A DNA stretch of 64,000 nucleotides from Hippophae tibetana (GCA_037013495.1 CM072803.1:18249501-18313500), one strand, 5' to 3'. Numbered from the stretch's first letter, positions 26,590 to 38,895 are shown. Notes: generated by a model not told the origin, from the sequence alone. Translations and numbers: made by a program.

Positions 26590-27480
26590 AAGTTAAGGTG
26601 TTTGATAATGTGTCAAACCCAAATGTGTTTGTTTGGAATATTTTGATTAAAGGGTGCCTAGAGAAGTAGAGAACTATGAACCATTAATTTTTATATCATT
26701 GTATTACAAAATGGTAATGTCAAATGCTAGACCTAATAAGTTCACAAACCCTCCTTTATTCAAAGCTTGCACATTGCAGCAAGCTCTACAGGAAGGTCTG
26801 CAAATCCATACACATGTTGTGAAATATCAGCTAAGTGGAGATGGGCTCCCAAAGAGTGCTGGAATTCAGATGTATGCATCTTTTGGACTTGTGAAGGAGG
26901 CAGAGTGAATGCAAGTTGAGGCTGGGGAATCAGATATTGTTTGTTGGAGTGCGATGATTGACGGATACTTTAAATTAGGAGAAGTTGAAACTGCTAAAAG
27001 CAATATTTGAACTCATTGACCCAGTGGTCTAATGGTAAAGATACTGCCCCATATTTGAATCCCTTTTCTATAATTTAGAATAGTTAGTAAATGCAGTACT
27101 AGGAACTGCTTTGTTGGACATGTGTGCTAAATGTGGGCGGCATAGGAAGTTTTCGAAGAATGAAACTTTTACTTGGAATGCCATGATTGGTGGCACTACT
27201 ACAAATTGGGCACTTCATGCATGGTAGAGCAGAGGATGACATTGAGCTTTTCTTCAAGATGCATAGGAATAAGTTCAAACCAGATGGGTTCACACTTGTA
27301 AGTGTTCTAAATGCTTGTGCTCACGCAGGTTTGATCGAAAAAAGTCTCGAAATTTCTGAAGAGAAACTATATGATATTGAACCAGAGATGGAACACTGTG
27401 GCTGTGTTATTGATATTTTAGCTAGAAAGGGCAGGCTTATTTGAAGTAGTAGAAAATCTCCTAAGCTCAATGCCGAGGCA
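26590..27480 (+). pseudogene. Decayed PPR-protein gene
   Basis: Remnant of a pentatricopeptide-repeat gene of the PLS/E class, whose living relatives bind and edit or stabilise organelle RNA. Visible pieces: VFDNVSNPNVFVWNILIKG (about 26596-26655), then in another frame ISLYYKMVMSNARPNKFTNP and LFKACTLQQALQEGLQIHTH (26690-26815), a stop after LVKEAE near 26906, DIVCWSAMIDGYFKLGE (about 26935-26985), ALLDMCAKCG (about 27110-27140), and MHRNKFKPDGFTLVSVLNAC with EPEMEHCGCVIDILARKGRL (27259-27440). It is about a third of a normal PPR gene's length: middle motifs are missing, the frame shifts several times, and a foreign tRNA-like piece sits at 27008-27085. It is not functional. Confidence 0.85.
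27008..27085 (+). repeat. tRNA-like / SINE-like fragment inside the PPR pseudogene
   Basis: The stretch holds agtggtctaatggtaaaga, close to a Pol III A box, and then tttgaatccc, close to a B box, but with a gap shorter than in a true tRNA. It interrupts PPR-derived sequence. It may be the head of a tRNA-derived SINE; a chance match cannot be excluded. Confidence 0.35.
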
Positions 27481-27724
27481 GGGAGGTGGGATGTAGTGAA
27501 CGAGAGAAATAACATTTGGCACGTATTAAGTAACATTGTGAACTGTTGTAAAAATATACATTGTGAACTATTGTAAAAATATTTAACCACGTACTTTGCC
27601 AACATGTACATGGGTGTGATTACTTAACATTTTAATAGATGGAAATTTACAAAAAAATGAGAAAAAATGGTGTGATCAACACCCAATACGTATCAAATTT
27701 TTTGACATTAGGTGTGTGGGTATG

Positions 27725-28003
27725 TGTTAAGGAATATGCCAATATTGCCAACACCTCCATGGGTCAGTTGTAATAATACTATGCCTCCATGGACCAGTTG
27801 TAATGATACCCTGTATGTGTACTAATGTATAGATTTGCTGTTATTCTTTTTAACCTTTTTGATTACTTTATATATCTTTCTTTTTAACCTTTTTGATTAC
27901 TTTATATATCTATTTGTAAGTTCATTTATAACTACAACATTAGAAAATGCAGAAACAGAAATAAAAACAAAGTTCAGTTTTCATTTATTCTCTAATTCTA
28001 TCA
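27725..28003 (+). repeat. 5' LTR of the GTATG-flanked Copia
   Basis: About 279 bp against about 250 bp for its partner; most of the excess is a tandem repeat of a unit around aacctttttgattacttta (27849-27911), present twice here and once in the 3' LTR. Confidence 0.9.
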
Positions 28004-31000
28004 TGGTATCAGAGCATACCTGTCGAGTATTAAAATAGCCACTAATCCGTCAGTTTGTCGCTACCAGTTTCGTTAGTTTCCATACTAGTTACGCTACCAG
28101 CTTCACTACCAGTTTTGTCAGTTTCCATACCCATAGCCACCACCCAAAATCGCCACCAGTCTATCAATTTTCATACCCAAAACTGCGATCCAAAGCTGCC
28201 ACCCAAAGTTGCCACCCAAACCCGAGATCTTCGGCTAATCAAACCAATGCTCTACACCACCAGTTCCGTTCCAACGTTACGCAGGAAAAGCTTTAAGTGG
28301 TGCTGCGAAGAGGAAACCATGGATGAACAACGCCAGAAATAGCACAACCCAGAAAAGGTTACATCGTAGAGATGAATGGCGCCCAGAGAAGGTTGAATCG
28401 CAGAGATGAACGACGCTCGTTCCAGTTCTGCCTGTTCCAACGTCAGTTCTTCTTCCTCTACGCCCGTTCCATTTCTAGATCCTCTTCAACGCAGTTCTTC
28501 TTCCTCTCCCGTCTCAGAGAGGACTGAGTCGCATAAATGAGCAGCGTGATATGCGATACTTAATATATATTTGGCTGTTAGTTTTTTTTTTGAAAAAAAA
28601 AACATACAATGAGCACTATTGAGTCCACCACTTCTGGGATTTCCTTAACATCCTTAAATAGTACACGAGTTGTAGTTCAACTACAAAATCAGCTCATTTC
28701 TCTTAAATTAAATGATTCAAACTACCTTCTTTGGAAACACCAAGTGCTCATTGCTATTAGAGGGTATGAACTCGAATATTTTCTTTCTTATACTAACAAA
28801 GCTCTAACAAAGTTCAAAAAGAATACAAAAACAGGAGAAAAAGATATTAATCTAGATTTTTTAAGTTGAACAAGGAAAGATCAACTCCTTATCTCATGGC
28901 TTCTATCCTCTCTATCTGAGAATCTTTTAGTGATGATGGTCGGTCTAGAATCATCTTTCCAAATCTGGAAATCCCTAAAGATAAATTTCTCATCTAATCT
29001 GCAGCAAGGAAGATGCAGTACAAGCTTCAACTCTCATATATCAAAAAAGGCTCTTTACCTATGAGAGATTATTTGAACAAGGTAAAGTGTTGCTGTGATT
29101 TACTAGCATCGGTTGGTCAACCAATCTCAGATGATGATCAATGAAAGTTCTTGCTGGACTAGGAAGTGAATTTGATTCCATTGTTGTTGTAGCCACCTCA
29201 GGGATAGAACCATGTAAACTCAGAGAAGTTTATGCTATGCTCCTAAGCTATGAAACTAGGCTTGAAAATACTGGACATCATTTTGTCAACACTGAAGGCT
29301 CAAATTCTTCTGTGAATGCTGTCACTTAATCCAACTTTCAGAGACGATTCAATAATAGTGGAAATGACTATCAAAGAGGTAGAGGGAGAAGCAACTTCCA
29401 GAATTAAAGAGGAAGAGGTAGGTCTTCTTATAGAGGAAGAGGAGGAAGGAGTTTCAAAATCCCAAACATGAGTAGATGTCAGATCTATAACTACACAAAT
29501 CACATTGCTGATAAGTGTTATTACAGATTTAATGACAACTATGGTTCACCTTCAAATACTCAGACTATGGCTTATAACTCTCAAAACTTCATAGCATATC
29601 CAGTCACTAAAACAAGCTCTTCTGAATCAGAGATAGACATGTCTTGGTATGCAAATTCTGGAGCATCCAACCATGTGACAAATGAGCTTGGCAATCTCAA
29701 TATTGCTTCAGAATTTCAAGGCACCAACAAGGTTCAAGTAGGGAATGGATCAGATTTGTGCATTACTCACATTGGTTGCTCACAAATTAAGTCTTATAAT
29801 TTTCATAAAAAATTTCTCTTAACTGATCTTCTTTATGTTCCTGAGATAACTAAGAATTTGATTAGTATCTCACAATTCTCCAAAGATAACTCTGTGTATT
29901 TTGAATTTCATCCCACCTTTTGTTGTGTCAAGGATCAGGTTACACATCAAACACTCCTCAAAGGCACTCTTAAAGATGGACTCTACAAGTTTGATATTCA
30001 ACCACTCAAGTCTCAAACTGTTCACTCAGGCATTACTTAATTACCTTCCCATGTTTCAACTCTTCTTGTCAAGAGCAATAATCAAGATATTCAGCTTTGG
30101 CACAATAGATTGGGCCATGCTTCAAATAATGCAGTAAGAACTGTTCTTGGCACAGTTCTGAAGAATTGTAATTTCTCTGATGTTTTAAATAAAAATATTT
30201 TATGTGATTCTTGTATGGAGTCTAAAAGTCATCAATTTCCTTTTCCTATGTCTGAAACTGAGTATCATCATCCCTTTGAACTTATTCACACTGATGTTTC
30301 AAAATGCTTTCATTCATTTACAAAACATTGTTTCTACTCAATTTCAAACCAAAATTAAAATGGTTCAAAGTGATGGAGAAGATGAGTTCATAGGCCTTAC
30401 AAAACTCTTTAATGACCATGGCATTTTACATAGAATCTCTTGTCCTTATACACCTCAACAAAATGGTCTTATTGAAAGAAAACATAAACATGTTGTGGAG
30501 ATGGGATTGTCCTTATTAGCTCACTCAAACATGCCCACTCAGTTTTGGGATGATGCCTTCACTACCTCAGTCTATATCATTAATAGGCTTCCAACGAAGA
30601 TCCTAAATCATAAAAGCCCCTATGAGATGCTTTTCAAATCTAAGCCTACCTATCTCCATCTAAGAACCTTTGGTTGTCTCTGCTATCCTATCTTAAACCT
30701 TTCAATAAGCACAAGTTGGAATACAGATCACAGCCAAGCACCTTTCTTGGGTACAATAGCAAATACAAAGGCTATAAAACACTATTTCCAAATGGTAGAG
30801 TCATAATATCCAGAAGTGTGGTCTTTGATGAAAGTAGATTCCTTTTTGCTCAAGCTCCTAAATATCATAATACTCACTCTCAATCATCCATTCTAGCACC
30901 TCTACCAGACGCTACTTTCCCTTTACCTTCTCAATTACACTCCAACTCTATCTCATCCCAACATACCTCACCAGTTAAAACTCTACCTCTTCCACCTCAT

Positions 31001-32783
31001 TACTCGCCTATTTATATTCCTTCTTCAACTTCAAGTCATACTTCTAATCCTCTTATTGATGAGCTACCAACTGAGTCTAATGCATCTCCTCAGTCTATTA
31101 GTAATACTAATGTGAATGATCCAGCTCCAGGTACTCTTAACAAGCATCCTATGGTTACAAGGTCAAGAACTGGGAACTTAAAGCCAAGAGTCCTCAATGC
31201 AACAGTGACTGACACACAAGAACCCTTTTCCTACAAAGAGTTTCTTCTTAATTCACACTGGAAAAAGGCCATGGAAGAGGAATATAGAGCTCTCATGAAG
31301 AATCATATATGGACCTTGTGTGATCTACCTGCTAGTAAGAAGGTTATTGAGTGTAAATGGGTATTCAAGGTCAAGAGACACTCATATGGGAGTATAGCTA
31401 GGTATAAAGCTAGATTGGTAGCTAAAGGCTATGATTAAGTACTTGGCTTTGATTTTTCAAAGACTTTCAACCCTGTTGTGAAGCCAACTACCATAAGAAC
31501 ATTGCTTTCTATCTCTATAAATCAAGGATAGACAATAAGACAACTCGATGTTAACAATGCATTTCTAAATGGAGATTTGGACAAGGAAGTGTTTATGAGT
31601 CAACCACCAGGATTTAAATACAAGAATGATGGTGATAGTGAAAATTCCTTAAAAGTATGCAGATTGGCCAAAGCATTATATGGGCTTAGGCAAGCCCCTA
31701 AAGCTTGGTCAGATAAAATCAAACGTACTCTCTTGAGTCATGGTTTTTCTTGCTCAAGAGTAGATAACTCACTTTTTTTCAAAAATATCTCTTTTGGTTG
31801 CATCTGGCTTCTTGTTTATGTTGATAATATATATTGGTCACAAGAAGCGACATTAAAGGCATTCATTCTATTATAACTCATCTTGATAAGCAATTTTCTT
31901 TGAAAGATTTAGGTGAAATCCATCAGTTTCTTGGATTAGAGGTTACTCACACCAACTCTGGTCTTCATCTCAGTCGAGGGACATATATTAAAGATCTTTT
32001 CACTCGAGCTGCAATGTCTCAAGCTAAGGGTCTACCCACACCAATGGTTTCCTCACTAAAATTATCTAAGTTTCAGGGTATGCCTACAGTTGATCCTTCC
32101 TTCTATAAGAGTATAGTTGGTGCTCTCCAATATGTTATACTCACTAAACCAAAAATTACCTATAATGTTAATAGAGTATGTCAGTTCATGCATTGTCCTT
32201 TAGATGAACACTGGAAGGCAATGAAAAGGATTCTCAGGTATTTGGCTGGAAAAATCAATCATGTGATTCATTTTACTAAGGGACACAGTCTTGATCTGGT
32301 AGGATTCTCAGATGCTGATTGGGGAGCTGATATTAATGATAGAAAATCCACCACTGGTTTCTGTATCTTTCTTGGTAAAAATCTTATCTCATGGTCTTCA
32401 AAGAAACAATCCTCAGTATCTTGATCAAGTATTGAAGCTGAATACTGCAGCTTGGCTAATGCTACTTCAGAGGTAATATGGCTTCATGCTTTGCTTAGGG
32501 AGTTACATGTCACACTCACTCACACTCTTACAATTTGGGTGGACAATCAGAGTATCATCTCCCTTGCTTCAAACCCTGTGCTTCATGCTAGAACTAAACA
32601 TGTAGAATTGGAAATACACTTCATTCGTGACCTAATTCAGAAAAACCTAATTCAAATTAGGTTTGTACCATCTTGTGATCAAACTGCAGATATCTTCACA
32701 AAACCTTTGAGTGTTCAATTCTTCTCTCAGTTGACACTAAAATTGACTGTCTGGCCACTCACCTCGCTCGACTTGAGGGGGAA

Positions 32784-33033
32784 TGTTAAGGACTATGCCA
32801 GCACTGCCAACACCTCCATGGGTCAGCTGTAATGATACTATGCTAGCACCTCCATGGACCAGTTGTAATGATATCCTGCATGTGTATTAATGTGCAGACT
32901 TGTTGTCATTCTCTTTAACCTTTTTGATTATTTTATATATCTTTTTGTAAGTTCATTTATAATTAGAACATTAGAAAATGCAGAAGCAAAAATAAAAACA
33001 ATGTTTAGTTTTCATTTTTCTCTAATTCTATCA
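32784..33033 (+). repeat. 3' LTR of the GTATG-flanked Copia
   Basis: Begins TGTTAAGGAC just after the purine tract and ends CTATCA, followed by GTATG, the same five bases that precede the 5' LTR. Confidence 0.9.
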
Positions 33034-33195
33034 GTATGCAGGTGCATGAAGACAGTTATCAAGCACATGGTGGTTGTGATGATGATCAAAGTCTGGCAAG
33101 TATTACAAGTAGTGGCTGATATGGCATTCATTTAGCTGAAGAACAAGATCAGCACGAGGAGTGTTTGTAGTGAAACAATTGAATAAAGTACTAGT

Positions 33196-33790
33196 TGTTA
33201 GTTAGTTAGGAAGCTATACTTTCATGTGAAATGTAGAAAGCTATGTGTAGTAATTACAATAACAGTGTAGTATAAGTAATTTATCTGTATAAAAAACACC
33301 ATTATATTTTGTAATACATTTAGTTTTTACTAATGAGAAATATACAGAGGTTATACAATTCCATTCTTCTCTCTATTCTTTTTTCTCCTTCTGCACTTGT
33401 TCTTGTTTGTTGCTTCATGAACTCAGCTTCTGGTCTTGAGATTAACATGGTATTGGAGCATTAAAGCTAGTGTGCTACAAGATTCTGGAAGTATGATGGA
33501 TCCACCACAAGTGATACAAAATTTAGGTAATCAAATTGATAATAAAAGTGTAGCTAGATCTGATAAAGCAATTTTCTCATTTCACAATGTATTAGTTACT
33601 ATAAAGCTTGACAACCAAAACTACATGATTTGGAGGCATCAAATCTTGAAAATTCTTCAAAGCTTAGAACTGAAAGAGTATGTTTTGCAAGATTCACCAC
33701 AGAAAGTAAATCGAGATGGCTCTTTGAATGTGCAGTTTAAATCATGGAAAAGACAAAATGATATTCTAGGTTTTTGGCTTATATGATTGA
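33196..33790 (+). mobile_element. Copia fragment: LTR plus start of gag
   Basis: An LTR-like stretch (33196-33447, TGTTAGTTAG...TTAACA) is followed at once by TGGTATTGGAGCA, close to the initiator-Met primer site, and then by a gag start (LVTIKLDNQNYMIWRHQILK near 33600). Nothing downstream of 33790 continues it. This is a partial fossil of a Copia family different from its neighbours. Confidence 0.75.
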
Positions 33791-34222
33791 TAATTTATTG
33801 AAGCATATAGGAAACTTTGATTATGTGATTAAATCTTACCATAGGTGAAGGGTGATTATGTGATTAAATCTTCCCTATGACAAACCATACAATAGTTACA
33901 TTCGCATGCGGCTTCGTTAGAGGTGCTGAGATTTTGATAGATCTAAGCATCATACTTGACTTTGCTGTCCATTTGGGATAACCTCATTTCTAAGAATTGT
34001 ACAAAACACTTCAAACATGGTGATTTCCTTCAATCCATTTAATACAAATTTTGAATGATAATTGTGTTGAATAATAAATAGATGGTGTTCTTCTCCATCA
34101 ATCTTAGCATTAAGATCTCAATATAGTATTGATGGTATCAGTCTAAGATCAGAACTCCAAAATCACCTCTAAATCACTAATATTACTTATTGTTTCATTT
34201 TTTTTCTTTGCCATCAATTGGC
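33791..34222. other. Unassigned sequence between Copia fragments
   Basis: No recognisable coding on either strand. A 20-bp phrase (gattatgtgattaaatctt) occurs twice, near 33820 and 33853. This is the presumed pre-insertion flank of the partial Copia at 34261. Confidence 0.4.
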
Positions 34223-34260
34223 AAATATACAAACGGAAATGTCCAATTTTTATGTAACAA
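34223..34260 (+). repeat. Left copy of 38-bp direct repeat bounding the partial Copia
   Basis: Starts aaatatacaaacg and ends tttttatgtaacaa. It is identical to 38239-38276 except at two positions, and abuts the first base of retroelement sequence. Confidence 0.9.
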
Positions 34261-37200
34261 GCATTGATACTTTTGTCTTCTCTACCAGAAAGTTGGAATG
34301 CTACTGTTACGGCTGTGAGTAGCTCGTCAGGAAGCAATAATTTGAAATTTGATGATGTTCGTGATTTGGTTCTCAGTGAAGAGATCCGACGTAGAGAGTC
34401 AGGTGAATCGTCAACTTCTTCAGTTTTGCATACAGAGTCAAGAGGAAGAAATTCAACCAAAGGGAATGGACGTGGCAGAATAAACTACCGAGGTAGATCA
34501 AAGGACATGAGGTCCAAATACAGGAATCCTAATAATTCCCATAGCTCGAAGATTATCGAGTGTTGGAATTGTGGAATAACCGGGCACTGCAAAAATCAGT
34601 GCAAGAATGCACCGAAGGACAAACAAGTGAAGGCAGAGGCAAATGTTACTTCCACCTCAGGAGGGGATGATGCATTGATATGCTCTTTGGAGAGCAAGAA
34701 AGAATCTTGGGTGTTAGACTCTAGAGCATCGTTCCATGCTACTTCACAGAAAGAATTCTACGAGAGATATTTCCCCAGAAACCTTGGAAAGATATATCTT
34801 GGTGATGATCAACCATGTGCTATTATTGGAAAAGGTGTAGTGAAGATTAAGTTGAACGGGTCTATTTGGGAGCTGAAGGATGTCAGGCATATTCCCGACC
34901 TAAGAAGGAACTTAATCTCAGTAGGGCAATTGGCCAGTGAAGGCTACACTACGATCTTCCATGGTGATGATTGAAAGATTTCAAAGGGTGCAATGACAGT
35001 TGCTCGAGGCAAGAAAAGTGGCACTCTTTACATGACATCAGAGGCACGTTGTTCAATCATAGTTGCAGCAGGCAATGAAACACCAAATTTGTGGCACCAG
35101 AGACTAGGCTATATGAGTGAGAAGGGGATGAAGATTATGCACTCAAAGGGAAAACTTCCAGGTCTACAGTTTGCGGAGATAGACATGTGCGAAGATTACA
35201 TACTTGGAAAGCAAAAGAGAGTCAGCTTTCAGACAAGTTGCAGAACCCCAAAGAAGGAAAGGCTAGAGCTTATTCACTCTGATGTTTGGGGACCAACGAC
35301 CGTCTCATCTATTGGTGGGAAACACTACTTAGTGACTTTCATCGATGATCACTCTAGGAAGGTATGAGTTTACTTTCTAAAGCATAAGTCTGAAGTATTT
35401 GAGGCTTTCAGAAGATGGAAAGCTATGGTGGAAAATGAGACGGGTTTAAAAATCAAAAAGCTCAGAACCGATAATGGTGGTGAATATGAAGACACCAGAT
35501 TCAAAAATTTCTACTATGAGCACGGGATCATAATGGAAAGAACTATGCCAAGCACGCCTCAACACAATGGTGTAGCTGAGCGTATGAACCGAACGTTGAC
35601 AGAAAGAGCCAGAAGCATTCGTATACAGTCAGGTCTACCGAAGTAGTTCTGGGAAGAAACAGTCAACACAGCAGCTTACTTGATCAACCGAGATCCATCT
35701 GTTCCATTGGAGCATAGAATACCAGAGGAGGTATGGAGTGGAAAAGAGGTGAAACTATCACATCTAAAAGTTTTTGGTTGTGTAGCATTTGTGCATATCA
35801 GTGATCAAGGTAGGAATAAGCTTGATCCCAAATCCAAGAAATGCACATTTATCGGTTATGGTAAGGATGAGTTTGGCTATCGAATTTGGGATGACGAAAA
35901 CAAAAAAGTTATCCGTAGCAGAGATGTGATTTTCAACGAAAGGGTGATGTATAAGGACATGCAAAAAATAGACGCCAATGACTCAGAGCAGAATGAGTCA
36001 GTATTTACAGATCCAGATGATGTCCCAGTTAGTTCCGCAACAGACCAAATTGTAACAAGTCCTCAGCCAGAGGAACTTGTTGGACAGAGCAGTACGCAGT
36101 AGTCCGACACACCACAACCTCCTACTCCAACTCCTGTATTGAGAAGGTCTTCTCGACCTCATGTGCCTAACAGGAGATACATGAACTATATGTTACTGAC
36201 TGATGGAGGGGAGCCTGAATGCTATGATGAAGCTTTCTAGACTCGAGATTCTAGCAAGTGGGAGCTTGCCATGAAAGAAGAAATGAAATCTCTCATCTCC
36301 AACCAAACATGGGAACTAGCTGAGTTACCTATGGGAAAGAAGGCACTTCACAACAAATGGGTGTACCGGGTGAAAGAAGAGCATGATGGTTCCAAGAGAT
36401 ACAAAGCCCGCCTAGTTGTTAAAGGGTTTCAACAGAAGGAAAGAGTTGACTACACTAACATTTTTGCTCCCGTTGTGAAGCTCAATACTATCATATCAGT
36501 GTTGGGTATTGTAGCCATTGAAGATCTTCATCTTGAACAGTTGGATGTGAAGACTGCATTCCTTCACGGAGATTTAGATGAAGAGATATACATGTACCAG
36601 CCAGAAGGTTTCTCAGAAATAGGGAAGAAGAACATGGTGTGCAGACTTAAGAAGAGTTTGTATGGCCTGAAACAAGCCCCGAGACAATGGTACAGAAAGT
36701 TTGACAGCTTCATGCACAAGGAAGGTTTCCAGAAGTGCAATGCTGACCATTGTTGCTACTTCAAGAGATATAGGTCCAGTTATATCATTTTACTACTTTA
36801 TGTTGATGATATGTTAGTAGCAGGTTCAGATATGGATGATATTAAAAGGTTGAAGCAGCAATTGTCAAAGGAGTTTGACATGAATGACTTGGGTCTAGCA
36901 AAGAAGATTCTTGGAATGCAAATCACAAGAAATAAGAAGAAAGGATCCTTGCAGTTATCTCAGGCAGAATACATCAATCGTGTTTTGCAAAGATTCAACA
37001 TGGGCGATGCCAAGCCAGTTAGCACACCCTTGGCCAGTCATTTTCGCCTATCTAAGGATCAGTCCCCTCAGACAGAGGAAGAGAGAGAATTCATGGCTAA
37101 GGTTCCTTATGCCTCAGCCATTGGAAGTTTGATGTACACAATGGTTTGTACGAGACCAGACATTGGCCATGCAGTGGGAGTTGTTAGCAGATTTATGTCA

Positions 37201-38238
37201 AATCCAGGGAAAACTCATTGGGAAGCAATCAAGTGGATTTTGAGGTATCTGCGAGGCACCACAGAAAAGTGCTTGTACTTTAGTAAAGAAGAGTTAAAAG
37301 TACAAGGGTACGTAGACGCAGACTTTGGAGGTGAAGTTGATCACCAAAGAAGCATCACCAGTTATATATTTACTGTTGGAACTACATCTGTTAGTTGGAT
37401 GTCACAAATACAGAAAATTGTCACTCTATCCACTACAGAGGCTGAGTATGTAGCAGTAACTGAAGCTAGTAAAGATATGATATGGCTTCAAGGTTTGTTA
37501 ACTGAGCTGGGATTCAAACAGAAGAAGAATGTTCTGCATAGTGATAGTAAAAGTGCAATACACTTGGCGAAGAATTCAGCATTTCATTCTAGAACCAAGC
37601 ATATTGGACTTCGTTATCACTTCATCAGATCTCTATTGGAAGATGATGTGTTAATATTGGAGAAGATTCAAGGAAGCAAAAATCCAGCAGATATGTTAAC
37701 AAAGGTGGTGACTATTGACAAACTGAAGTTGTGCTCAACTTCAGTTGGTCTGCTAGAGTAACAAAGACTAGAAAAACTGCTGCATTGATCGAGGTGTGAA
37801 GACAGATTGAAATCAGTCTTCAAGTGGGAGATTGTTGGAGATTGTTATAAAGCTCCTTAATTTAAGGAGCAAATTATAAGGAGCAATTCAAAGAACCATT
37901 AATTTAAGGAGTAATTTAAGGAGTGAATTTTCCTATAAATAGATGTGTAATTGTAATGAATTAATCATCCAAAGTGTTTATTCCAATTGAGAGAAAAACT
38001 TAGAAAGAAAAGCTTTTGTGAGAGAAAATTGAGAGTAATTTTCTTAGGTGTAATTGGGTTGTGAGTTGTGAGTGTTGTAGACATCTTGTGTAATTTTTCC
38101 TATTTTAGTAAAAAGATCTGCAGTAGGTCCGGAGACGTAAGCAAGATTGACCGAACTCAATTATCAAATTTGTGTGTTATTTTTATTCTTGCTTTCTCAT
38201 AAATCTAGTTTATCTGAAATTTGCGTAATTTCCCAACA
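34261..38238 (+). mobile_element. Partial Ty1/Copia element with long open pol segments
   Basis: Fossil Copia copy running from within gag to a complete 3' LTR (37833-38238, TGTTGGAG...TCCCAACA); no left LTR was found. Parts: gag end (LLSSLPESWNATVTA), CCHC knuckle (CWNCGITGHCKNQC near 34561), protease (WVLDSRASFHATS), integrase (LWHQRLGYMSEKGM, DNGGEYED, HNGVAERMNRTL), reverse transcriptase (NKWVYRVKEE, DVKTAFLHGDLDEEIYM, LLLYVDDMLVAG near 36793) and RNase H (RTKHIGLRYHFIRS) ending near 37761. The RT-RNase H part is one 496-residue open frame, better kept than in the other Copias here. It has a few breaks. A 38-bp direct repeat of flanking DNA lies exactly at both ends. Confidence 0.9.
37833..38238 (+). 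repeat. 3' LTR of the partial Copia
   Basis: About 406 bp, starting TGTTGG and ending CCAACA as a 6-bp inverted pair, preceded by a purine-rich tract (aagtgggaga). It includes a TATA-like tataaatagatg near 37932. Confidence 0.85.
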
Positions 38239-38276
38239 AAATATACAAACGTAAAGGTCCAATTTTTATGTAACAA
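38239..38276 (+). repeat. Right copy of 38-bp direct repeat bounding the partial Copia
   Basis: Starts immediately after the terminal CA of the 3' LTR and matches 34223-34260 at 36 of 38 positions. Confidence 0.9.
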
Positions 38277-38575
38277 ATGGTACTTTTTTAGTTAATTTTA
38301 TTCACGTTTTTTTCGCAATATACTCGTTTGCATTCTTCTATGCCAGTTTTAAAAATCAGCTCAATTTTTTTAAAATTTCGTTGGTTTAAATAAATCAGTC
38401 TAACCAGCCAATCGTGCCACCATCGCAACCAAACCAGCCCGACTATCAACCTCGCGATGCGAACCTTACGAAATCCCCAGCCACGAAACCCCACGAAGCA
38501 AGAGCATGCCATCATCAAGTGGTGCGTTTAATTAGTGTTCTGTTTGCTATAGGCCACCTTTTCTATGATTAATTA

Positions 38576-38895
38576 GGTGGTTTCTCTATCTTTGTTGGTG
38601 TCGGAGAAAGAACTAGTGAGGTTAATGATTTGTTCAGGGAAATGATTGAGAGTGGTATCATTGATTAGTGATAAGTAGGCGAGTGAAATATAATTTTGAT
38701 TCTCTCTCTTATTCCTTATTATCAATGTTTAGAAGAAGTTAATTGTATCTGTTTTTTGGTTTAGCTATCCCTTTATTGTATTGCCATGATAGAGTTATAT
38801 GTGTTGTATTTTTTCTACTAATTTCAAGTTGAAGCAAATGTGCACTATTTTATGATCAAATGAATGAGCCTCCTGGTGCTCGTAGCATTCCATGA
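38576..38895 (+). pseudogene. Fragment of nuclear ATP2 (mitochondrial ATP synthase beta subunit)
   Basis: Two exon-sized remnants of the F1-ATPase beta subunit. The first (38576-38665) reads [20 protein letters not shown] followed by [10 protein letters not shown] and a stop, matching the block [20 protein letters not shown] of mitochondrial beta. The second (38833-38892) reads SKCALFYDQMNEPPGARSIP, matching the next stretch of the same protein. About 165 bp of non-coding DNA separates them where the protein is nearly continuous, which suggests a kept intron and therefore a genomic rather than processed copy. Nothing else of the 550-residue protein was found. The FSVF-type and REMIESGVI wording fits the mitochondrial, not the plastid, subunit. 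It is dead. Confidence 0.8.

Larger units (their letters stand above)
27725..33033 (+). mobile_element. Ty1/Copia LTR element with GTATG target duplication
   Basis: Structurally complete but broken Copia copy. The 5' LTR is 27725-28003 and the 3' LTR 32784-33033, both TGTTAAGG...CTATCA; the 5-bp target duplication GTATG lies at 27720-27724 and 33034-33038. The primer site TGGTATCAGAGC begins at 28004 and a polypurine tract (ttgagggggaa) precedes 32784. Parts: gag from about 28609 (LNDSNYLLWKHQVLIAIRGY), protease (WYANSGASNHVTN near 29648), integrase (HNRLGHAS, IERKHKHVVEMG), reverse transcriptase (KWVFKVKRHS, GLRQAPKAWS) and RNase H (GFSDADWGADINDRKSTTGF, RTKHVELEIHFIRD). There are roughly half a dozen breaks or more. 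The LTRs differ at about one site in ten by eye, so insertion is probably a few million years old on usual plant rates. Confidence 0.93.

Noticed and set aside
27008-27085. Functional tRNA gene
   Set aside because: The A-box and B-box words are too close together and no acceptor stem or anticodon arm can be folded from the flanks.
34261-38238. LINE-type retroposition of the partial Copia
   Set aside because: A long target duplication fits, but the copy ends exactly at the LTR terminus with no poly(A) tail, so break repair by cDNA capture is preferred.
38288-38518. 76-codon minus-strand frame as a gene
   Set aside because: Trp/Arg-rich reading of a locally GC-rich patch; no homology recognised and no supporting splice or promoter signals.
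38576-38895. Plastid atpB insertion
   Set aside because: The wording GGFSIF and REMIESG fits the nuclear mitochondrial beta subunit, and a spacer interrupts the protein where a plastid copy would be continuous.
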